This document shows positions 28,060 to 37,558 of a stretch of 64,000 bases of DNA, piece after piece (position 1 is the stretch's first letter; every line of letters begins with the position of its first letter). This DNA comes from Methylomonas fluvii (lineage in GTDB: Bacteria > Pseudomonadota > Gammaproteobacteria > Methylococcales > Methylomonadaceae), in NCBI RefSeq assembly GCF_014850975.1, contig NZ_JACXST010000002.1, forward strand, positions 248,001-312,000. Reading direction: 5' to 3'. A program made the position numbers and the translations under genes. The notes below the pieces were generated by a model. It did not search any database and had not been told where the DNA came from. It saw only the letters and a list, made by a program, of their open reading frames with translations.

Positions 28060-29466
28060 TTAATGTTCGGCTTCGTCAGCCGGATAAATACCGTCCAGCT
28101 CATCGAAATCGCCGTGTTTCATATGATGTTTCTCGTGCACCGGCCGGATCGATAGATTGGCAATAAAGCCCACTACCAAGAGTCCGGCCATGATGTACAT
28201 GGTCACGTTGTAGGCATCGGCCTTAGCCACGCCCTGGCCTATTTGATATTCGCGGATGTAATTCACCAATACCGGCCCCAACACGCCGGCGGTTGACCAG
28301 GCGGTCAGCAATCGGCCATGGATGCCGCCGACAAAACGGGTGCCGAAAATGTCCGCGAGATACGCCGGAATCGTCGAAAACCCGCCGCCGTACATACTCA
28401 TGATCAAAGCGTACAGCAACACGAACAGCGCCATATTGCCGGCCATGCCCATGCTTGGAATGGTCGCGTACAAACCTGCCCCAACGACGAAGAAAATAAA
28501 ATAAGTATTTTTACGCCCCAGATAATCCGACGCCGACGACCAGAAAAACCGCCCGCCCATATTGAACAAACTCAACAAGCCCACGAAACCGGCCGCCGAG
28601 GCCGGGGTTACCGAGCCTTTAAACATCTCTTGTATCATCACGGAGGCTTGCCCCAAAACACCGATGCCGGCCGTCACATTCAAGCACAACACCAGCCACA
28701 GCAAATAAAATTGCGGTGTTTTTAAAGCTTGGTCGATATGTACATGCTTATCGGTGATCATTTTGTTTTGCACCAGCGGCGGCGTCCATCCCGCAGGCTG
28801 CCAATCAGGCGGCGGGATGCGGATGGTCAAGGCGCCTATCATCATCGAACAAAAATACAAGCCGCCCATCACCAAAAATGTTTGCACTACGCCAACCGAT
28901 TCGGCCGATTTGAACTGGTCCATCAGCAACACCGATAAGGGTGCGCCTATCATCGCCCCGCCGCCAAAACCCATGATAGCCATACCGGTCGCCATACCGC
29001 GCCGATCCGGAAACCATTTGATCAACGTCGATACCGGCGATACATAGCCCAAACCCAAACCGATACCGCCAATCACCCCGTAACCCAGATAAATCAGCCA
29101 GATTTCGTGCAGGTGTACACCCAAGGCCGAGATCAAAAAACCGCCGCCAAAACAGCAAGCCGCGACGAACATCGTCAACCTCGGCCCGACTTTTTCCAGC
29201 CATTTGCCGCCGAACGCCGCCGACAAACCTAAAAACACAATCGCCAGGCTGAAAATCCAGCCCAGCGTCGTCAGCTTCCAATCCTCCGGCGCGGAGCTAC
29301 CGACGCCTATCACCCGAGTTAATGGATCGTTGAACACACTGAACGCATAGGCTTGGCCGATGCACAGATGCACCGATAAAGCCGCCGGCGGCACCAACCA
29401 ACGGCTATATCCGGGCTGCGCGACGCTATGTTGTTTGGAAAAAAATCCCGACATGCTTGAATCCAT
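28060..29466 (-). CDS. OFA-family MFS transporter (oxalate/formate antiporter type)
   Basis: A 468-residue, 12-helix carrier. The N terminus contains HLCIGQAYAFSVFNDPL and the conserved GIGLGLGYVSPVSTLIKWFPDR loop, then FGGGAMIGAPL, all hallmarks of OxlT/YhjX-like carriers. Substrates in the family include oxalate, formate and pyruvate; the one here is unknown. The start may be 29466 or 29454 (MSGFFSK); neither has a clear ribosome site. It is operonic with the small subunit downstream and divergent from the TonB receptor. Confidence 0.9.
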   Translation of the reverse strand: MDSSMSGFFSKQHSVAQPGYSRWLVPPAALSVHLCIGQAYAFSVFNDPLTRVIGVGSSAPEDWKLTTLGWIFSLAIVFLGLSAAFGGKWLEKVGPRLTMFVAACCFGGGFLISALGVHLHEIWLIYLGYGVIGGIGLGLGYVSPVSTLIKWFPDRRGMATGMAIMGFGGGAMIGAPLSVLLMDQFKSAESVGVVQTFLVMGGLYFCSMMIGALTIRIPPPDWQPAGWTPPLVQNKMITDKHVHIDQALKTPQFYLLWLVLCLNVTAGIGVLGQASVMIQEMFKGSVTPASAAGFVGLLSLFNMGGRFFWSSASDYLGRKNTYFIFFVVGAGLYATIPSMGMAGNMALFVLLYALIMSMYGGGFSTIPAYLADIFGTRFVGGIHGRLLTAWSTAGVLGPVLVNYIREYQIGQGVAKADAYNVTMYIMAGLLVVGFIANLSIRPVHEKHHMKHGDFDELDGIYPADEAEH

Positions 29467-29774
29467 ATATTTAGCTAAATTTTCGATAGTGGCGTTTTAC
29501 CGCAGCGCCGGCCTGATCAACATTTTAGCATTGCCGGCCGGCAGGCTTTAAGTCCAATATCCGCTGAGGCGCATGCCGATCCTTACTGACCTGATCAGCG
29601 CCAAGCCGGCGAAACCAGCCATATACCGCGAACCGGCCCATTTAACTAACATAGATTAATTAAAAAACTCGCACCTTATAGTCCGCAACCCCCGCCGTGT
29701 TGGGACTTCCGTTCCCGGCACACTAATTGCTGTCACCGAAAAGCCTTCTAACTTCTAAATACCTGATAAAAACA
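29467..29774. other. Intergenic region between OFA transporter and TonB receptor
   Basis: 308 bases holding two divergent promoters. I searched for a Fur-type GATAATGATAATCATTATC box before the receptor and found none. An AT-rich stretch near 29650-29670 is the only obvious promoter-like part. Confidence 0.4.
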
Positions 29775-32126
29775 ATGAAAAAAACCAAGTTACAGGATTT
29801 TCCAGTTGCCCAAACCGGCCAACTAGCAGGCGTCGCCGCCTTGCTGTTTTCGCTGCACGGCATCGCACACGCCGCCGAGCCGTCGCCAACCGAGGATCTA
29901 AAAACCAGCGAAACCAACAGCAAAACCAAAACGGCCAGAACCACTAGCCAAAGCCAAACCAGCGACACCGCCACTACACTGGATACGGTCACCGTAGCGG
30001 GAACAGCTCCATTTAATCCACCCAACCAAAAACCGCAACTGGATACCGAAGCCGCTACCGGTAGCCGCTTGGGCCTGACGCCTCGCGAGACACCGGCTTC
30101 GATCACCATCATTGACCGGGCAACTTTCGAAAAACGCGGCGCACAAACTACTCAGGAAGCTTTGGAAAAAGCCCCAGGCATACTGGTATCGTCGCAACCC
30201 GGCTCGGCCGGTTCTGTATCGATGCGCGGCTTTACCGGCGCGCAAATCACGCAGCTGTTTAACGGCATTACCGTGCAATACGATGTCGTTGCCGCACGCC
30301 CCATCGACAGTTGGCTCACCGATAGGGTTGAGGTATTGGGCGGACCGTCCACATTTTTATACGGCCAAGGCGCAGTAGGCGGCTCGGTCAACTACGTCAG
30401 CAAAATCGCCCACCGCGGCCCGGATGAACATCACGGATTGGTCTCGCTGGGTGAGTACTTGAATCGCCGTGCGTCCTACGGTTTCAACGGCCAGCTAGGC
30501 AATACCGATAACTGGCTGCAAGCCGACATCAGCTATTTGGGTTCCGAGGGCTACATCGACAACACGGAAGCCGATTCCGGCGTGATGTCGTTTTCCTTGT
30601 TAAGCGACATTACTTCCAAGCTCTCGCATACAATCGCTTTTGAACACCAAATGGAAGACCGCGATTCTTACTGGGGTACCCCGGTACTGAATCCGGTGGT
30701 CAACGGTAGAATCGTCCCCTGGGGTACCGCTGGTTTAGGGCCCCAGGAAGGCCAGATAGACCCAAAAACCCGCTTTAAAAACTATAACGCCACGGGTTCG
30801 GTATTTGATCAGCAGGTGTTTTGGTTACGCGATATTGTCGATTATCAACTTTCCGATAATACCCAATTCAAAAACACCTTTTATTATTACAAGGCTGATC
30901 GACAATACTTAAACGTAGAAGGTTACGACTGGAACAACACTAATTCCTTGATCACCCGCAACCAGTCTTTCGCGGTCAATCACGACCAAGCCTTGGTTGG
31001 TAACCGCTTCGAAATCGTCCATAGCAGTAATTGGTTTAGTCTGCCGTCCAAGATATCCGCCGGCGTCGATATTGCCTACAACAAGCAGACGCGCGCGCCA
31101 AGCATGGAAAATGGGGCCACCACGGTCAGTGTCGTCAATCCTTATAATTTCAGCACCGGCACTTACTACGACAACCCTCTGGCTACCGGGCCAATCTCCA
31201 ACGCCCGCAACGAGCTGTATACCGTCGCGGGCTATGCCGAAAACCGGCTGACCCTGGTTCCGGATTTGAATCTGATCACCGGCGTGCGGGTAGACGATAT
31301 TCGCCTGGATGCAAAAAATCTGCGTACTTCGTTTGTGCCACCAACCGCCACCAACCCCGCCGCTTTCGGCCGCCGCTGGACCGCGGTCACTTGGCGAGCC
31401 GCGTTGATGTACGACATTACCTCCACTTTTAATGTGTACGCGCAATACAGCACGGCGGCCGATCCGCCATCCGGTATTTTGACTACAGGCACGTTTGATG
31501 CACTGCGGGACTTCGACCTGACCACAGGCCGTCAAGCCGAAGTGGGCACCAAATTCGATTTTTGGGATGGCAAAGGCTCGGCGACATTGGCCGGTTATTA
31601 CATCGAACGTAAAAACCTGTCGATGACCGACCCGGAAAACCGCAACCGGCAATTGCCCATCGGCGCACAATCCTCCGGCGGTGTCGAAGCCAATATCGGC
31701 GTGCAACTCACCGATCAATGGAGCGTACAAGGCAACATGGCTTATGTAGATGCTCAATACGACAAATTCCTACAAACAGTGGCGGGCACGATAGTATCCA
31801 GAAAGGGTAACCGACCAGCCAACGTGGCAAAATGGGTGGCAAACGCCTGGCTGACCTGGGACTTTGATCCGGACTGGCAATGGAATTTCGGCTCGCGTTA
31901 CGTGGGCGACCGCTATGTAGACCCCGCCAACCTAGTCAAAACCCCAGCCTATGCGGTCTTCGATACCCAACTGTCCTGGAAATTTAATCCAAAAGCCACG
32001 GTTACAGCGCGGGTTAAAAACCTGTCCGACGAGCAATACGTCGAGTGGGGTAGCGGCGGTAGCGCCCCGTTATTCTTTGTCGCGGCGCCGCGTACTTTCA
32101 TGATGGAATTGAAAGTAGACTTTTAA
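29775..32126 (+). CDS. TonB-dependent siderophore receptor
   Basis: A 783-residue outer-membrane receptor. A signal peptide (ending about HGIAHA) and a Thr/Ser/Lys linker precede the plug domain (LTPRETPASITIIDRATFEK, then MRGFTGAQITQLFNGI and RVEVLGGPSTFLYGQGAVGG), then a 22-strand barrel ending in the terminal Phe (MMELKVDF). The domain order matches the TonB-siderophore subfamily (FhuA/FpvA type). ATG at 29775 is chosen over a TTG 48 bases upstream. It overlaps the PepSY gene as TAATG, typical of siderophore-uptake pairs. Confidence 0.94.
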   Translation: MKKTKLQDFPVAQTGQLAGVAALLFSLHGIAHAAEPSPTEDLKTSETNSKTKTARTTSQSQTSDTATTLDTVTVAGTAPFNPPNQKPQLDTEAATGSRLGLTPRETPASITIIDRATFEKRGAQTTQEALEKAPGILVSSQPGSAGSVSMRGFTGAQITQLFNGITVQYDVVAARPIDSWLTDRVEVLGGPSTFLYGQGAVGGSVNYVSKIAHRGPDEHHGLVSLGEYLNRRASYGFNGQLGNTDNWLQADISYLGSEGYIDNTEADSGVMSFSLLSDITSKLSHTIAFEHQMEDRDSYWGTPVLNPVVNGRIVPWGTAGLGPQEGQIDPKTRFKNYNATGSVFDQQVFWLRDIVDYQLSDNTQFKNTFYYYKADRQYLNVEGYDWNNTNSLITRNQSFAVNHDQALVGNRFEIVHSSNWFSLPSKISAGVDIAYNKQTRAPSMENGATTVSVVNPYNFSTGTYYDNPLATGPISNARNELYTVAGYAENRLTLVPDLNLITGVRVDDIRLDAKNLRTSFVPPTATNPAAFGRRWTAVTWRAALMYDITSTFNVYAQYSTAADPPSGILTTGTFDALRDFDLTTGRQAEVGTKFDFWDGKGSATLAGYYIERKNLSMTDPENRNRQLPIGAQSSGGVEANIGVQLTDQWSVQGNMAYVDAQYDKFLQTVAGTIVSRKGNRPANVAKWVANAWLTWDFDPDWQWNFGSRYVGDRYVDPANLVKTPAYAVFDTQLSWKFNPKATVTARVKNLSDEQYVEWGSGGSAPLFFVAAPRTFMMELKVDF

Positions 32127-33625
32127 TGCTCAACGGGCTCAAGCGCTATCTATACCTGAGCCATCGCTGGCTCGGTATAGTGTTATGCCTGTTCATGGCT
32201 ATGTGGTTCGTGTCCGGCGTCGTGATGATGTATGTCGGCTACCCCAAACTGACGCCACAGGAAAAGCTGAGCGCCTTGCCTGGCTTGGCGGCTGAGCGTT
32301 GCCGGGTCAGCCTGGCGCAAGCCTTGGCAGCCGGCGGCCAAGTCAAAAGCCCGGATAGCATTCGCTTGACCAGCGTAGCCGGCGCGCCGCGTTATGTATT
32401 TATTTACGGCAAAACACCAATCGCCGTGGATGCCGAAACCGGGAACCGTATCGATCAGGTGACGCCTGCCCAGGCCTTGGCGTCAGCCGACAGCTTTCTG
32501 GCGACGGCTGACGGCTATTATCTGGATCGCATCGACGAAGATGCCTGGACGCATTCCAAAGCGCTGGACGAACATCGGCCGCTGCACCGCGTGCAAATGG
32601 CCGACGAGCAAGCCACGCTGCTTTATATTTCCAACACTACCGGCGAAGTGGTGCGCGATGCCAATCGCCACGAACGCACCTGGAACTGGCTGGGCGCCTG
32701 GATTCATTGGTTGTACCCGTTTCGCGGCGGCGCATTGGATCGTTACGCGGCGGACATTGTCATTTACACCGCTCTGGCCGGTTCGGTATTAAGTTTGCTT
32801 GGCTTAATCGTCGGCATACTGCGCTGGCGTTTTCAGGGCCTTTACAAACATGGCACAAAAACCCCATACCGCGAGGCCTGGATGCGCTGGCATCACCTGC
32901 TGGGATTGGGCTTTGGCGTAATCGCCTTCACTTGGATACTCAGCGGCTTATTTTCGATGAATCCGTGGAAAATATTCGACTCCACCGCCGCCAAACCCAA
33001 GCTCCAGGCCTACATGGGCGGAGACATTTCGCCGCAGTATTTCCCCTTGTCTGTAGCGGAGGCCTTGGCGCGTTTTCAAAATACCGGGTTTCAGCCACGG
33101 GAAATCGAATGGCGCGTATTGAACGGCCAAGGCTATTACATTGCTTTTGATAGCCAGGGCCACAGCCGTATTCAGACGGCGCAGACTGATAGCCGGGTTT
33201 TCGAGACATTCGACTGGTCGGCACTGCAAACCGCAGCCGAACGGCTCATGGCTCCGAATAAAATTGCCAGGCAAAGCGTGTTAAACGAATACGACTTTTA
33301 CTACTACAGCCGCGCCACGCATACCATGACCGGGCACATCGACAAACGCTTGCCTATCCTGCGTTTGGAATTCGCCGACGCAGACAGCACCTGGCTGCAT
33401 CTCGATCCTTACACCGGTAACTTCAGTAAACTCGATGCCGGTAGGCGCGTCAGCCGCTGGCTATTTGCTTTTTTACACAGTTGGGACTGGCTGCATTTAC
33501 TGAACAATCGGCCAGTCTGGGATGTTTTGTTGATAGTGTTCAGCACCGGCGGCTTGTTGATTAGCGCAAGCGGCATCGTCATCGGCTGGCGACGTGCGAA
33601 GCGCAAGCTGGCTATTCATTATTAA
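32126..33625 (+). CDS. PepSY-associated transmembrane protein
   Basis: A 499-residue inner-membrane protein with four or more helices. The N-terminal helix LSHRWLGIVLCLFMAMWFVSG and the HHLLGLGFGVIAFTWILSG helix contain the His-bearing pattern of PepSY-TM ferric reductase-like proteins. A C-terminal helix pair starts at about residue 440. Such genes typically follow TonB siderophore receptors and are thought to reduce or release iron. The stop codon TAA lies inside the terminal repeat of a MITE-like element, so its 3' end may have been set by the insertion. Confidence 0.88.
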   Translation: MLNGLKRYLYLSHRWLGIVLCLFMAMWFVSGVVMMYVGYPKLTPQEKLSALPGLAAERCRVSLAQALAAGGQVKSPDSIRLTSVAGAPRYVFIYGKTPIAVDAETGNRIDQVTPAQALASADSFLATADGYYLDRIDEDAWTHSKALDEHRPLHRVQMADEQATLLYISNTTGEVVRDANRHERTWNWLGAWIHWLYPFRGGALDRYAADIVIYTALAGSVLSLLGLIVGILRWRFQGLYKHGTKTPYREAWMRWHHLLGLGFGVIAFTWILSGLFSMNPWKIFDSTAAKPKLQAYMGGDISPQYFPLSVAEALARFQNTGFQPREIEWRVLNGQGYYIAFDSQGHSRIQTAQTDSRVFETFDWSALQTAAERLMAPNKIARQSVLNEYDFYYYSRATHTMTGHIDKRLPILRLEFADADSTWLHLDPYTGNFSKLDAGRRVSRWLFAFLHSWDWLHLLNNRPVWDVLLIVFSTGGLLISASGIVIGWRRAKRKLAIHY

Positions 33626-33738
33626 CCCGGCCCCTAAATACCGACCTGAAGGGTATTGAGTTTATCGACGGGCGCACCAGCCTGGGCTTCGACGAACCCA
33701 GCGCGAACGGAGTACCCGTGACAAAAGGGCCGGGTTAA
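33622..33738. repeat. MITE-like element, full copy with TTAACCCGGCCC ends
   Basis: A 117-bp unit bounded by TTAACCCGGCCCCT and AAGGGCCGGGTTAA, a 12-bp perfect terminal inverted repeat. The interior (GGGCTTCGACGAACCC) only partly matches the copy at 34576. It lies against the PepSY gene, supplying its stop codon. No transposase is encoded, so mobility would need an enzyme acting in trans. The remainder of 33739-33928 shows nothing else. Confidence 0.75.
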
Positions 33739-33928
33739 TAAACCGTCCGATGAGTACCGGCGCTTCCGCGCTGGCCGGAGCTATCCATCCCTTATGAGCG
33801 CTGGCAAAGCCTGATCGGCTTAATCGTTAGAAAACTTCAGCCAAAACGCTTATTCTGTAGCGGCACGCTTAACCTCGCTGGGTAATCCCCTTCTACTGAA
33901 ACGCCAAAATACTGCGGATACTAAAACC

Positions 33929-34453
33929 ATGAACGACTCAAGAACCCGCCTGGATAAAATCAATACCCGGATTAGAAACAACCCGGTGCTGTCATTGTTG
34001 CTTGCGGTCAGCACGCTGGTTATTGGCCTTTCGACGTTTACCAACGCCACCCGCAACCTGCTGGATCTGTTCAGCGGCGCGGAGCAGCGACCGGCAATCA
34101 GCGGATTATGGCAAGCCCAAGTCAGCTATGACTGGCCCAATGCCCATTATCAAGAGCGATTCGATTTCGCCGGCAGCGATAGGCAGTTGTATGGCAGTGC
34201 TACATTTACCGGCAGCCCAAACGGCATTTTGGAAGGCGAGATTGCCGGAGATATCTTGCGTTTTATTACCAAAACCCCGGAATCGCTCGGTTCAGGCCCG
34301 GTACAAGAGACCATTCATCGTTATCAAGGCAAACTTATCGGCGATGAGATTAAATTTGTGATGCAAACCGAAGGCGGTTATTCGCCACATGTACCTGTTG
34401 AGTTTACCGCTAAAAGAACCGGCAATCCGCCGCTTCAGCCGGCAGCCAACTGA
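33929..34453 (+). CDS. Membrane-anchored protein of unknown function
   Basis: I do not recognise the family. The 174-residue protein has a short basic N terminus, one transmembrane helix (VLSLLLAVSTLVIGLSTF, about residues 25-44) and an outside domain of about 110 residues with alternating polar/apolar strands (ISGLWQAQVSYDWPNAHYQE, then LYGSATF), lipocalin-like in rhythm. It sits between two MITE-like elements, at 33.6 and 34.6 kb, but its base composition matches the neighbours. Confidence 0.65.
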   Translation: MNDSRTRLDKINTRIRNNPVLSLLLAVSTLVIGLSTFTNATRNLLDLFSGAEQRPAISGLWQAQVSYDWPNAHYQERFDFAGSDRQLYGSATFTGSPNGILEGEIAGDILRFITKTPESLGSGPVQETIHRYQGKLIGDEIKFVMQTEGGYSPHVPVEFTAKRTGNPPLQPAAN

Positions 34454-34575
34454 GGTTTGCACAGAACATGCTTCGCGCCGCTGACCCTGGCGACATCCCC
34501 AAGTAGACACGACGATCCGGTGTTTGTGATCTACAAAATATGATCTGCGTTGATTGGCTCGGCTCGGCAAATTTA

Positions 34576-34687
34576 TTAACCCGGCCCTGTTTAACACTGG
34601 TTCACCGTTCGGGCTGAGCCTGTCGAAGCCTGATGTGGCGCGTCCTTCGACAGGCTCAGCCCGAACGGTATTTAAGGGCCGGATTAA
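34576..34687. repeat. MITE-like element with 24-bp internal perfect stem
   Basis: A 112-bp unit with terminal repeats TTAACCCGGCCCT and AGGGCCGGATTAA (12 of 13 paired). Inside, 34605-34628 and 34645-34668 form a perfect 24-bp inverted repeat (CCGTTCGGGCTGAG.../...CAGCCCGAACGG) around a 16-base loop. Related copies lie at 14052, 33622 and 51032. The element is upstream of the Nit1C leader, and its hairpin could end transcription entering from the left. Confidence 0.8.
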
Positions 34688-34861
34688 CAATGAGTTGGTG
34701 AAATGTAACCATAACAGTTGTGCGCTTTTTCAAGCCATACAGATTGCTTTTAGCTAATTCTGTACTTAAAAATTAGGCCATAAACTGAATCTGTTTGGCT
34801 TTTTCCTTCGTTAGTAAAGTATTCACCGTCGACCAGGCAACGCTGGCGGCCAGAAATACGT

Positions 34862-34896
34862 CCCTGTATCCATCCCACCGATGCAGGGCATTTTTT
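34862..34896 (+). promoter_or_regulatory. Terminator-like hairpin in the leader of the Nit1C operon
   Basis: CCCTGTATC (34862-34870) pairs with GATGCAGGG (34880-34888; one G-T pair). It is followed by CA and six T residues, ending about 10 bases before the AGGAGAG ribosome site of the first gene. The form is that of an intrinsic terminator used for attenuation or as a riboswitch expression platform. The leader upstream (34690-34861) can fold locally but matches no riboswitch class I know. Confidence 0.55.
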
Positions 34897-34917
34897 ACTA
34901 ATATCCAGGAGAGTTTC

Positions 34918-35400
34918 ATGCCCGCAGTCACCGCACCGGCCCATCAAAAAGGCGATTGTTTTGTCGATTTCGAAGAAAAAGTATTTGAAGACGTCAAAGC
35001 CGAGCCCGGCCAGAAAGCCTTGGTCAAATTCCATACCGTCGCCTTCGAAGGATCAATCGGCTTTGTCAATTTGTTGCAAGCAACCCGATTGCAACGCAAA
35101 GGCTTCGAAACCTCCATCCTGCTGTACGGTCCTGGGGTGACATTGGGTTTGCAACGCGGTTTTCCGCGCCTGGGTGACGAATCATTTCCCGGCCATCAAA
35201 ACTACGCCAATCAGATTGCCAAATTCATCGAGGAAGGCGGCAAAGTCTATGCCTGCCGCTTTGCACTGCAAGCTTTGTACGGCCATGGCGAACCGAGCCT
35301 ATTGCCGGGCATTCGCCCGATCAGCCCATTGGATGTGTTAGATATTGTATTGATCCATCAGCGCGACAATGCTTTTATCTTGGACACTTGGACGCTGTAA
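34918..35400 (+). CDS. nitB: Nit1C protein, MSMEG_0572/Sll0783 family
   Basis: First gene of the cluster, 160 residues. It belongs to the conserved MSMEG_0572/Sll0783 family described as a nitrogen-starvation-response protein; its chemistry is unknown. The body resembles a DsrE-like fold, with [20 protein letters not shown] and the phrase [16 protein letters not shown]. There is no signal peptide. AGGAGAG precedes ATG 34918. A terminator hairpin separates it from nitC, so it may be made in excess over the rest. The letter names follow the nitBCDEFGH scheme of Nit1C as I remember it. Confidence 0.88.
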   Translation: MPAVTAPAHQKGDCFVDFEEKVFEDVKAEPGQKALVKFHTVAFEGSIGFVNLLQATRLQRKGFETSILLYGPGVTLGLQRGFPRLGDESFPGHQNYANQIAKFIEEGGKVYACRFALQALYGHGEPSLLPGIRPISPLDVLDIVLIHQRDNAFILDTWTL

Positions 35401-35421
35401 ATCCTCCAGCCATCAGCACTC

Positions 35422-35448
35422 GCCCGAATCCAGGTTCGGGCTTTTTTT
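35422..35448 (+). terminator. Intrinsic terminator between the first and second Nit1C genes
   Basis: Stem GCCCGAA (35422-35428) with TTCGGGC (35435-35441), loop TCCAGG, followed at once by seven T residues. It has the complete features of an intrinsic terminator 22 bases after the nitB stop and before the nitC ribosome site. It may attenuate expression of the downstream genes. Confidence 0.75.
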
Positions 35449-35471
35449 GACTCGCAGCAGGAGATTGCGTT

Positions 35472-36467
35472 TTGATCACGTCCACTATCGTCAGAGCCGC
35501 CGCCGTGCAAATTGCGCCGGTGTTCGAATCCGCCACCGCCACCGGCGACAAGGTGTGCCAGGCCATCAGCGACGCCGCCGCGAAAGGTGCGCAAATCGTG
35601 GTGTTTCCGGAAACCTTCGTGCCGTATTACCCCTATTTTTCCTTCGTGCTGCCGCCGGTCAGCCAGGGCCGCGAGCATTTGAAGCTTTACGATTACGCGC
35701 CGACGGTGCCGGGACCGATTACCGAGGCTGTCGCGGCGCAAGCCAAGGCGCACGGCATTGTGGTGGTGTTGGGGGTTAATGAGCGCGACCACGGCAGCTT
35801 ATATAACACCCAACTGATTTTCGACGAAACTGGCCGGCTGGCGCTGAAACGCCGGAAGATCACCCCGACCTATCACGAACGCATGATATGGGGTCAGGGC
35901 GATGCTTCGGGCTTAAAGGTCGTGGAAACCGGCATCGGCCGTATCGGTGCGCTGGCCTGCTGGGAACATTACAACCCGCTGGCCCGCTATGCGTTGATGG
36001 CCCAGCACGAACAAATCCATTGCAGTCAGTTTCCCGGCTCTTTGGTTGGGCCGATCTTTGCCGAACAAATTGAAGTGACAATCCGCCACCATGCGCTGGA
36101 ATCCGGTTGCTTCGTCATCAATGCCACCGGCTGGCTTAGTGACGAGCAAATTGACTCGGTGACCACCGACCCTGGCCTGCAAAAGGCTCTGCGCGGTGGT
36201 TGCTGTACTGCCATCATTTCGCCGGAAGGTCAACATGTCGTCGAACCGTTACGGGAAGGCGAAGGCATCCTGATCGCCGATCTGGATATGAATTTAATCA
36301 CCAAACGTAAACGGATGATGGATTCGGTCGGCCATTACGCCCGGCCGGAACTGCTCAGTTTGCGCATAGCCGACAGGCCGGCGGTACCGATGTTCAGCGA
36401 CCTGCCAGCCGTTTCAACTCAACCCATCCAGGAGAGCGACTGCAATGACGCTGGCAACACATACTAA
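35472..36467 (+). CDS. nitC: Nitrilase Nit1 (Nit1C cluster), TTG start
   Basis: Carbon-nitrogen hydrolase of the Nit1 branch, 331 residues. The catalytic triad is visible: E47 (VVFPETFVP), K129 ([12 protein letters not shown]) and C163 ([11 protein letters not shown]). CWEHYNP identifies a true nitrilase rather than an amidase. The Nit1C cluster is genetically tied to cyanide assimilation in Pseudomonas and others. The start is TTG at 35472 with AGGAG eight bases upstream; no ATG lies at the right place. It overlaps the next gene by 23 bases. Confidence 0.95.
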   Translation: MITSTIVRAAAVQIAPVFESATATGDKVCQAISDAAAKGAQIVVFPETFVPYYPYFSFVLPPVSQGREHLKLYDYAPTVPGPITEAVAAQAKAHGIVVVLGVNERDHGSLYNTQLIFDETGRLALKRRKITPTYHERMIWGQGDASGLKVVETGIGRIGALACWEHYNPLARYALMAQHEQIHCSQFPGSLVGPIFAEQIEVTIRHHALESGCFVINATGWLSDEQIDSVTTDPGLQKALRGGCCTAIISPEGQHVVEPLREGEGILIADLDMNLITKRKRMMDSVGHYARPELLSLRIADRPAVPMFSDLPAVSTQPIQESDCNDAGNTY

Positions 36468-37557
36468 AACCGGTGTGGCGGAGCTGATCGCCGATCTGCA
36501 ATCCTTAGGCTTACGCCTGGAAGGCAGCGAAATAGGCATCTCAGGACGCCGCGGCGGCGCCGGACCTTCCGATCACAAAGCCGTTAACGTGGCCGGCCGC
36601 ACAGTGATGATACCGATTGCCACGGTTTCGGCTTGCGAATCGCCGTTCGTCGCCAGTCGGCCGAACGCACACGGCATCAGCGAGATTCGTCGCGATGGCG
36701 CTGTGGTTAGCCAGGTTCAATTCCCACGCCAACCACGCTTTTATGATTTGCAGACGGCCGACGGCATTCCGTATTCGCAGATTGCCACGCTGCATTCAAG
36801 GGATGTGCTGGCGACCACGCTGCTGCAATCGTGTATCCGTTACGGCAAGCGCAAAACCTCCTGCCAGTTCTGCGCCATCGGTCAGTCGCTGGCGGCGGGC
36901 AAAACCATCTTGCGTAAAACGCCCGCACAACTGGCCGAGGTCGCGAAAGCGGCGGTGGAACTGGATCAGGTCAAACACATGGTCATGACCACTGGCACGC
37001 CGAATCTGACCGACAGAGGCGCGGCACTGTTGTGCGAAAGCGCTGCATCCGTCAAAGCGGCTGTCGATCTGCCGATTCAAGGCCAATGCGAGCCGCCGGA
37101 TGACGACCTCTGGTTTGAGCGCATGAAAGCCGCCGGCATAGACAGTTTGGGCATGCACTTGGAAGCGGTCATGCCGGCAGTACGCGCCCGCATCATGCCC
37201 GGCAAAGCCGGCGTGCCGCTGGAACGTTACATGGCTGCCTTCGACGCTGCGGTGGCGGTGTTCGGTCGCGGCCAGGTGAGTACTTATATCCTGGCAGGTT
37301 TAGGCGATACGCCGGAAGCGATTCTGTCGGTCTCCGAGCAGTTGATAGCGAAAGGCGTTTACCCCTTTGTCGTGCCGTTCGTACCCATTACCGGCACACC
37401 GTTGCAAAACCATCCGGCGCCGACACCGGCCTTCATGGCGCAAATCCTGCCGCCTTTGGGTGCGATGCTGAAGCAGGCAAATCTGCTATCCCAAGACATG
37501 AAAGCCGGCTGCGCCAAATGCGCCGCCTGTTCGGCACTGGCCAGTTATGAGGTGTGA
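36445..37557 (+). CDS. nitD: Radical SAM protein, MSMEG_0568 family (Nit1C)
   Basis: A 370-residue radical SAM enzyme of unknown reaction conserved in Nit1C. The cluster-binding cysteines C130, C140 and C143 have spacing Cx9Cx2C ([17 protein letters not shown]) rather than CxxxCxxC. A C-terminal group C356, C359 and C362 (GCAKCAACS) could bind a second FeS cluster. The SAM-barrel region includes [16 protein letters not shown] and IQGQCEPP. It overlaps nitC and is followed one base later by the acetyltransferase gene. Confidence 0.92.
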   Translation: MTLATHTKTGVAELIADLQSLGLRLEGSEIGISGRRGGAGPSDHKAVNVAGRTVMIPIATVSACESPFVASRPNAHGISEIRRDGAVVSQVQFPRQPRFYDLQTADGIPYSQIATLHSRDVLATTLLQSCIRYGKRKTSCQFCAIGQSLAAGKTILRKTPAQLAEVAKAAVELDQVKHMVMTTGTPNLTDRGAALLCESAASVKAAVDLPIQGQCEPPDDDLWFERMKAAGIDSLGMHLEAVMPAVRARIMPGKAGVPLERYMAAFDAAVAVFGRGQVSTYILAGLGDTPEAILSVSEQLIAKGVYPFVVPFVPITGTPLQNHPAPTPAFMAQILPPLGAMLKQANLLSQDMKAGCAKCAACSALASYEV

Positions 37558-37558
37558 G

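Noticed and set aside
30909-31757. 282-codon minus-strand frame opposite the TonB receptor
   Set aside because: Antisense of a conserved barrel gene, with no independent start signal or motif.
34796-34810. Possible sigma-54 promoter TGGC-N8-TCG before Nit1C
   Set aside because: The -12 element should read TGC; one mismatch in an invariant position and no enhancer site seen.
34690-34861. Known riboswitch (guanidine, glutamine or cobalamin type) in the Nit1C leader
   Set aside because: I could not align any conserved core of these classes; only the terminator-like end is clear.
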